This document shows, one piece after another, positions 59,086 through 64,000 of a stretch of DNA of 64,000 nucleotides (position 1 is its first letter; the number at the start of each line of letters is the position of its first letter). The notes below the pieces were generated by a model, which had not been told where the DNA came from, ran no database searches, and saw nothing but the letters and a program-made list of their open reading frames with translations. The DNA is from Nitrososphaeria archaeon. Its GTDB lineage: Archaea > Thermoproteota > Nitrososphaeria > Conexivisphaerales > DTJL01. Where the stretch lies: NCBI GenBank assembly GCA_029775965.1, contig JARVJU010000006.1, positions 1 through 64,000 on the forward strand, written 5' to 3'. A program made the position numbers and the translations under genes.

Positions 59086-59994
59086 ATGCTTGCATCATAC
59101 CTGCAAATAGCAGCTGCACCGTATTTTATCGCTGTTATTGCTTTCGTAATAATAGTGCTCCTTTTCCTGGCAAAGTCAGTAAAGATAGTTAAGGAGTATG
59201 AGAGGATAGTCGTTTTCAGGTTCGGTAGAGTATTGGCTGAAAAAGGACCGGGGTTGGTTCTCATATATCCGTTTATAGACCAGCCGAAAAGAGTGGACTT
59301 AAGAGAAAGATACATAACAATACCTCATCAGACATGCATAACTAAAGATAATGCGCCAGTAGACGTCGACTTCATAGTATATTTCAAGGTATTCAACGCT
59401 GCAGATTCCGTCGTTCAGGTGCAGAACTTTGAAGGTGCAGCAACTGGCATAGCTACAACTACACTGAGAGCAGTTATAGGAGATATAATACTGGATGAAG
59501 TTCTAGCAAAGAGAGAATCCATAAACGCAATACTTAGGACAAAACTTGATGAAGTGACTTCAAGATGGGGAGTCAAGGTTGCAAACGTAGAGATAAGAGA
59601 AATACTGCCACCTAAGAATGTGCAGGATGCAATGATCCTTCAGATGTCAGCTGAGAGGAGCAGAAGGGCACTGGTGACCGAAGCTGACGGAAAGAAGACA
59701 GCATCTATTACCGTGGCTGAAGGAGAAAAGCAGTCTAATATACTAAGGGCTGAAGGTGAGAGGCAGGCTGCTATTTTAAAAGCAGAAGGATACGCTCGCG
59801 CTTTAGAGACAATATTCGGGACTGCAAGTAAGATAGATGAGAAGACTATGCTACTGCAGTATTTAGATGCTTTAAAAGCGATAGGTTCTAGCCCTTCTAC
59901 TAAGTACATATTTCCGATGGAATTTACAAGTCTTATCTCGCCTATTCAGAAGTTTGTCAAGAATACCAATGGCTCTGAAAACGCAGAAGGTTAA
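59086..59994 (+). CDS. SPFH/stomatin-like protein (slipin)
   Basis: KIVKEYERIVVFRFGRVLAEKGPGLVLIYPFIDQPKRVDLRERYITIP. Confidence 0.94.
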   Translation: MLASYLQIAAAPYFIAVIAFVIIVLLFLAKSVKIVKEYERIVVFRFGRVLAEKGPGLVLIYPFIDQPKRVDLRERYITIPHQTCITKDNAPVDVDFIVYFKVFNAADSVVQVQNFEGAATGIATTTLRAVIGDIILDEVLAKRESINAILRTKLDEVTSRWGVKVANVEIREILPPKNVQDAMILQMSAERSRRALVTEADGKKTASITVAEGEKQSNILRAEGERQAAILKAEGYARALETIFGTASKIDEKTMLLQYLDALKAIGSSPSTKYIFPMEFTSLISPIQKFVKNTNGSENAEG

Positions 59995-59996
59995 TG

Positions 59997-60554
59997 TTAA
60001 TGAAAAGGGTCAGAGGGTAGCTCTCTTAAAAGACGTCTGATCTCTTCCTCTTCAGAATTAATTATCCTGCTGTTAAAATCTTCAGGTACCTCCTTTCCCT
60101 TGAACCATTGCCATATATACCACTTTACCACGGAGAGCTCTTCATCTGTAAGCTCATCTTTTCTGATGAATTTTTCTACAGCCTCCTTTACCTGCCTTGG
60201 AGCTACTGACAGCTGAAAAGGTATCTTATTCCTGCTCAAGAATTGTAACAGCTCTTCCGAAGGATCAAATACATCCTTCAATTCTACGGGAGTATAGTTG
60301 AATACACTATCTCCCCTAAGCTCTACCGCGAAGTACGGTTTTTTATTCTGAGATGCACATGTATTGCAAAGTACTCCTACAGCTTCCTTCCAAGGCAGCT
60401 CTATCCCTTTGGGCTGATAGCTAGGGTAATCCCACGTAGCCATTTTGTGCATCCTGACAAACTTGAATCCATCAGATTTTTTGAGCGCTATCCTGCAGTG
60501 TGAGCAGGAAGCGAGCTCCTTTAACTCTTCCTCTATTGTCATCTTCTTTGTCAT
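59997..60554 (-). CDS. Uncharacterised protein with Cys pairs
   Basis: CSHC and CNTC motifs in a 185 aa ORF. Confidence 0.55.
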   Translation of the reverse strand: MTKKMTIEEELKELASCSHCRIALKKSDGFKFVRMHKMATWDYPSYQPKGIELPWKEAVGVLCNTCASQNKKPYFAVELRGDSVFNYTPVELKDVFDPSEELLQFLSRNKIPFQLSVAPRQVKEAVEKFIRKDELTDEELSVVKWYIWQWFKGKEVPEDFNSRIINSEEEEIRRLLRELPSDPFH

Positions 60555-60606
60555 GTTAAGCCCAGCTCAGGCTGTAGAGTTTAGATGCTAAAATGCTCTC
60601 CTGAAT

Positions 60607-60918
60607 TTACTGTGGGGTTGAGCCTTCCGGCTTGTCATCCTTTGTTGCAGAAGTGGTTGTGCTTTGAGCAGCTGTTGTGGTGCTTCCTGTCTCCTGCTGT
60701 ATCTCTTTTTCTATTTCCTCTATAGGCTGTGGTGGAGGTGTAGTGGCAAGAGTATAGCCTATCCATGCAAGAATAGCTAGAATAGCTGCAACAGCCAGGA
60801 ACGCTGTTATCTCAAGTACTAAAAGCCCGCTGACAAAGAAGACCAACCATCCATACAGCACAATCCCCACGATACTTGCAACAAGTATACCCACACCCAA
60901 ACTTTGGTCTTTATTCAT
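60607..60918 (-). CDS. Small membrane protein of unknown function
   Basis: Two hydrophobic segments and a Thr/Ser-rich tail. Confidence 0.5.
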   Translation of the reverse strand: MNKDQSLGVGILVASIVGIVLYGWLVFFVSGLLVLEITAFLAVAAILAILAWIGYTLATTPPPQPIEEIEKEIQQETGSTTTAAQSTTTSATKDDKPEGSTPQ

Positions 60919-60979
60919 TATATTACCTTCCCTTCCACTATCTGTGCAAATCTGTTCTTATATACATATCCAAACTCGA

Positions 60980-61456
60980 TCACTCTACAGGCAGGTCTAT
61001 ATCTCTGCCTGGATATACTCTTGCAAGTATAGAGGCATCGAATGTTAATAAATGCCTTTCAGAGCCACCGCCTGCAAACACCTTCCCCTTTTCAAAGATT
61101 TTTCTATCTACGTAAACCTCAAGCCCATCTTTGCATCCGATTGGGGGTACTCCTCCAGCTGGATAGCCTGTGAACTCAAGCACCTCCTCCCTAGTTGCAA
61201 GACGTATCTTCTTTCTGCCTATCATTTTGGCAAGCTTGCTCTGCTTCACTCTACTCTCTCCTCCAAGTATGACAAGTACAGGCTTTTTACTTTCATCGAT
61301 GAAAAGTATGGATTTTACTATGTTGTTTACTTCTGTTCCTAGAGCATGTGATGCTGACAAGGAAGTCGCTCCATCCTTGACCTCTACTATGCTTGCATCA
61401 ATGCCTTTGCTTTCTATGAATTGCTGCAGTTTTTTATAGCCGGAGATATCATCCAT
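60980..61456 (-). CDS. YbaK/aminoacyl-tRNA deacylase domain protein
   Basis: ASHALGTEVNNIVKSILFI, ATREEVLEFTGYPAGGVPPIGCKDGLEVYVDRKIFEKGKVFAGGGSERHLL. Confidence 0.9.
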   Translation of the reverse strand: MDDISGYKKLQQFIESKGIDASIVEVKDGATSLSASHALGTEVNNIVKSILFIDESKKPVLVILGGESRVKQSKLAKMIGRKKIRLATREEVLEFTGYPAGGVPPIGCKDGLEVYVDRKIFEKGKVFAGGGSERHLLTFDASILARVYPGRDIDLPVE

Positions 61457-61680
61457 AGACCATAGCCTCGCTTATATGATGTCATTTACACTTATCATTT
61501 CTAGTTTATAGAAATTGCTCCAGAAAGGTATAGTTTTATCAAGAGATAGATAGCTACAAACATTATTTACTCAACAGGAGCCAGAAATAGCTGACTGCTT
61601 TGTTTCTCCATTTATGCTGACCTGCAGACTGTAAAACATTTCCTTTAAATTTGACTGAATGAATAGATGTTGCTAGGACT

Positions 61681-62766
61681 ATGGACTCTCTTTCTGTCTT
61701 TTGCAACTCCTGTGGAAGAGTTATGGAGAACCCCCTAGAGTATAGATGCACCTGTGGTGGTGTCTTCAAAATAGAAATAAAAGAGGCATTCAAAAGATCA
61801 GAAGATAAAGTCGTCACACTAGAAAGATATAGGCCAAATTTTCCGTACATAAGGAGCATTGTATCATTAGGAGAGCAATCTACACCTCTGGTAAAGCTGA
61901 ACGGAAATGTTATGCTAAAGCTTGATTATATGAATCCTACAGGTTCTTTCAAGGATAGAGGTTCAGCCACCCTTGTTTCTGCTGTGAAGAGCTATGGAAA
62001 AGATATTACTGAGCTGAGAGAAGATTCATCTGGTAATGCTGGCGCAAGCCTGGCTGCATATTCCGCAAGAGCAGGGTATAGATGTCATGTGTTTGTCCCT
62101 CACACAGCCTCAGGAGCCAAACTCGAACAGATCAAGGCTTACGGTGCAAAGCTTACTGTGGTAAAAGGTAGCAGGGCTCAGGTAGGAGAGAAGGCTCAGG
62201 ATGTTTCAGCAGGAGGAATATACGTAGGCCATTCTTGGCATCCGTACTTTAGGGATGGAATGAGAACTCTGGCATATGAAATATCAGAACAAACCAAGCT
62301 GGATGAGCTTGATTATGTCTTTTGCCCTGTTTCGGCAGGGACACTTTTCCTGGGTATTGTATCAGGCTTTAGGCATCTGCTTGAATCTGGTGTAGTAAAA
62401 AGGATGCCAAAGATAATAGCATGTCAAACATCAAAGGTCTCACCTTTTTATCATGCGCTGAAGGGTACTCATTACAGAGCCCCATCCCAAGTTAGCTCCG
62501 TAGCTGATGCATTAGTTTCTACCAAACCACCCCTGCTAGAGCTGATGGTAAATGAAGCAAAGTCAGTCGGAGCTGATGCTGAAGCTGTGGAAGAGAGGTA
62601 TATTGTTGCTGCATGGAAAGAGTTAGCATTACATGGATTCTTTGTTGAACCATCTTCTGCAGTTGCCTATGCAGCTTATAAGCAGTACAGTAAAAGAAAA
62701 GATGCATCAGAATCAAGCACAGTAATAGTGCTTACAGGCTCAGGCCTAAAGCGCCCTACCATCTAG
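61681..62766 (+). CDS. thrC: Threonine synthase
   Basis: N-terminal zinc ribbon CNSCGRVMENPLEYRCTCGG; LDYMNPTGSFKDRGSATLVS PLP lysine; SSGNAGASLAAYSARAG. Confidence 0.88.
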   Translation: MDSLSVFCNSCGRVMENPLEYRCTCGGVFKIEIKEAFKRSEDKVVTLERYRPNFPYIRSIVSLGEQSTPLVKLNGNVMLKLDYMNPTGSFKDRGSATLVSAVKSYGKDITELREDSSGNAGASLAAYSARAGYRCHVFVPHTASGAKLEQIKAYGAKLTVVKGSRAQVGEKAQDVSAGGIYVGHSWHPYFRDGMRTLAYEISEQTKLDELDYVFCPVSAGTLFLGIVSGFRHLLESGVVKRMPKIIACQTSKVSPFYHALKGTHYRAPSQVSSVADALVSTKPPLLELMVNEAKSVGADAEAVEERYIVAAWKELALHGFFVEPSSAVAYAAYKQYSKRKDASESSTVIVLTGSGLKRPTI

Positions 62767-62966
62767 TTTAAGGCATAACATCAGATAAAAGAGATTATTG
62801 CATCAAGCGTCTTAGCAAGCCTGATGTGGGTGCACTTATCGCCGCAAATTATCTAGTATCGTTAAATAAACGACGATATACTAATGCCTAGCTCATAGCT
62901 GGCAACGGAATCCGGAACAATTTAGCAATATTTAATAATATATGAATTACCCTCAGTGCGTTCACA

Positions 62967-63995
62967 ATGAATGGCTGTATAACAGCTATAATAACTCCAT
63001 TCGATAGATTACAGAGGCTTGATGAAGAGGGTTTCGCATCCATTATAGATTTTCAGATTAAGAATGGGGTATCTGGCTTAGTAGTTGCTGGTACCACAGG
63101 AGAGGGTCCTACTGTAACTGAAGATGAGTGGAGATCTATACTGAGCATAGCTCTGGATCGATGCAAGGGAAAGTGTAAGGTAATTGCTAATGTTGGAGCT
63201 AATATTACAGGGAAAGCAATTCATCTTACTGAAAAGGCTGCTGAGCTGGGGTGTGATACTGTTCTTGCGGTTGATCCTTATTACAACGCTCCGAGCAGCT
63301 TAGAAATTCGCAAAGAATATTATGAACCTATAGCAAGGGATTTTCCGGATATAAACGTAATACCTTATATTATACCCAGCAGGACTGGCACTCAGATACT
63401 CCCTTTTGACCTTTACATGCTTAACCTTGACCATAAGAACATAAATACAATTAAGGACGCTACAGGAAGCGATGCTTTTGCTAGGGAAGTCAGATCTCTT
63501 TGCGGAGATAGACTCCACATACTTTCTGGAGACGACGATAGAACATTTGCCATGATGAACGACAGCTCGATCAGAGCTGAGGGTGTAATTTCTGTAATGT
63601 CAAACATAGCCCCAAAGGCAGTAGCATCCATGACAGATGCGTTGCTGAGGGGTGACATTAACAATGCGAGAATATGGCAAGAGAAACTGAAACCTCTATT
63701 CCAAGTAGTGACGGTAAGGTCTGAGGAAGTTGTGGGAAATGGCATCAGTATGCTAAAGTTCAGGAATCCTGTGCCTGTCAAAGCTATGTCCAACATACTT
63801 GGCATCCCTTCAGGTCCCTGCAGACAGCCCCTTGGCAAACTGACAGCTAATGCATTAAGCATAATTCTCGATGTTCTACGCAAAGTATGGCAAAGTTCTC
63901 CAGAAGTGTTGCGCCCTGTAGAGGAGAGCTTTCCTGTCTCCATAGAAGAAAGACTTGCATCAGATAAATATGCTAAAGGAATCTATTATGAATGA
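62967..63995 (+). CDS. dapA: Dihydrodipicolinate synthase family protein
   Basis: CITAIITPF, GTTGEGPTVTEDEW, DPYYNAPS, TIKDATGS. Confidence 0.85.
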   Translation: MNGCITAIITPFDRLQRLDEEGFASIIDFQIKNGVSGLVVAGTTGEGPTVTEDEWRSILSIALDRCKGKCKVIANVGANITGKAIHLTEKAAELGCDTVLAVDPYYNAPSSLEIRKEYYEPIARDFPDINVIPYIIPSRTGTQILPFDLYMLNLDHKNINTIKDATGSDAFAREVRSLCGDRLHILSGDDDRTFAMMNDSSIRAEGVISVMSNIAPKAVASMTDALLRGDINNARIWQEKLKPLFQVVTVRSEEVVGNGISMLKFRNPVPVKAMSNILGIPSGPCRQPLGKLTANALSIILDVLRKVWQSSPEVLRPVEESFPVSIEERLASDKYAKGIYYE

Positions 63996-64000
63996 TAATA

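Noticed and set aside
1-64000. CRISPR arrays, rRNA genes, prophage or defence islands
   Set aside because: No regularly spaced repeats, rRNA-like sequence, phage structural genes or recognisable restriction/defence genes were seen.

Overview
This window is an archaeal chromosome segment with dense, bidirectional gene organisation. Archaeal affiliation is supported by a RadA recombinase, an archaeosine/queuosine precursor set (QueD-QueC-MptA/FolE2), a CetZ-type tubulin homologue, a PhoU/AbrB regulator, HTH_10 regulators and a tRNA-Arg(UCG) with a bulge-helix-bulge intron. The lineage cannot be fixed from sequence alone, but a Thermoproteota/Thaumarchaeota-related organism is plausible.

Main blocks: (i) a peptide ABC transporter; (ii) archaeosine genes; (iii) a radA / Walker-A-less RecA-fold paralogue / exonuclease-degenerate PolB operon; (iv) a phosphate permease and PhoU pair; (v) an IS605-type tnpB element plus a second decayed tnpB fragment; (vi) a CetZ locus; (vii) an alkyl-DHAP-synthase-like, FGGY kinase, SCP2, ADH, ALDH cluster; (viii) a nitrosative-stress-like block with hemerythrin, NnrS-like and DUF2249-cupin proteins; (ix) a narGHJI, TehA/SLAC1, moeA, mobB operon; (x) a cupredoxin plus duplicated membrane protein pair; (xi) NfeD/SPFH and amino-acid biosynthesis genes.

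The strongest candidates for something new are the compact radA-recA-like-polB operon, which resembles an archaeal mutasome, and a set of gene interruptions the ORF track hides: cetZ with an in-frame TGA, a second gene with an in-frame TGA, and an HTH_10 regulator split by a -1 shift at an A6 run. The TnpB with an altered RuvC-II motif and its predicted guide is also worth checking. All family assignments come from reading motifs by eye; no database search was run.
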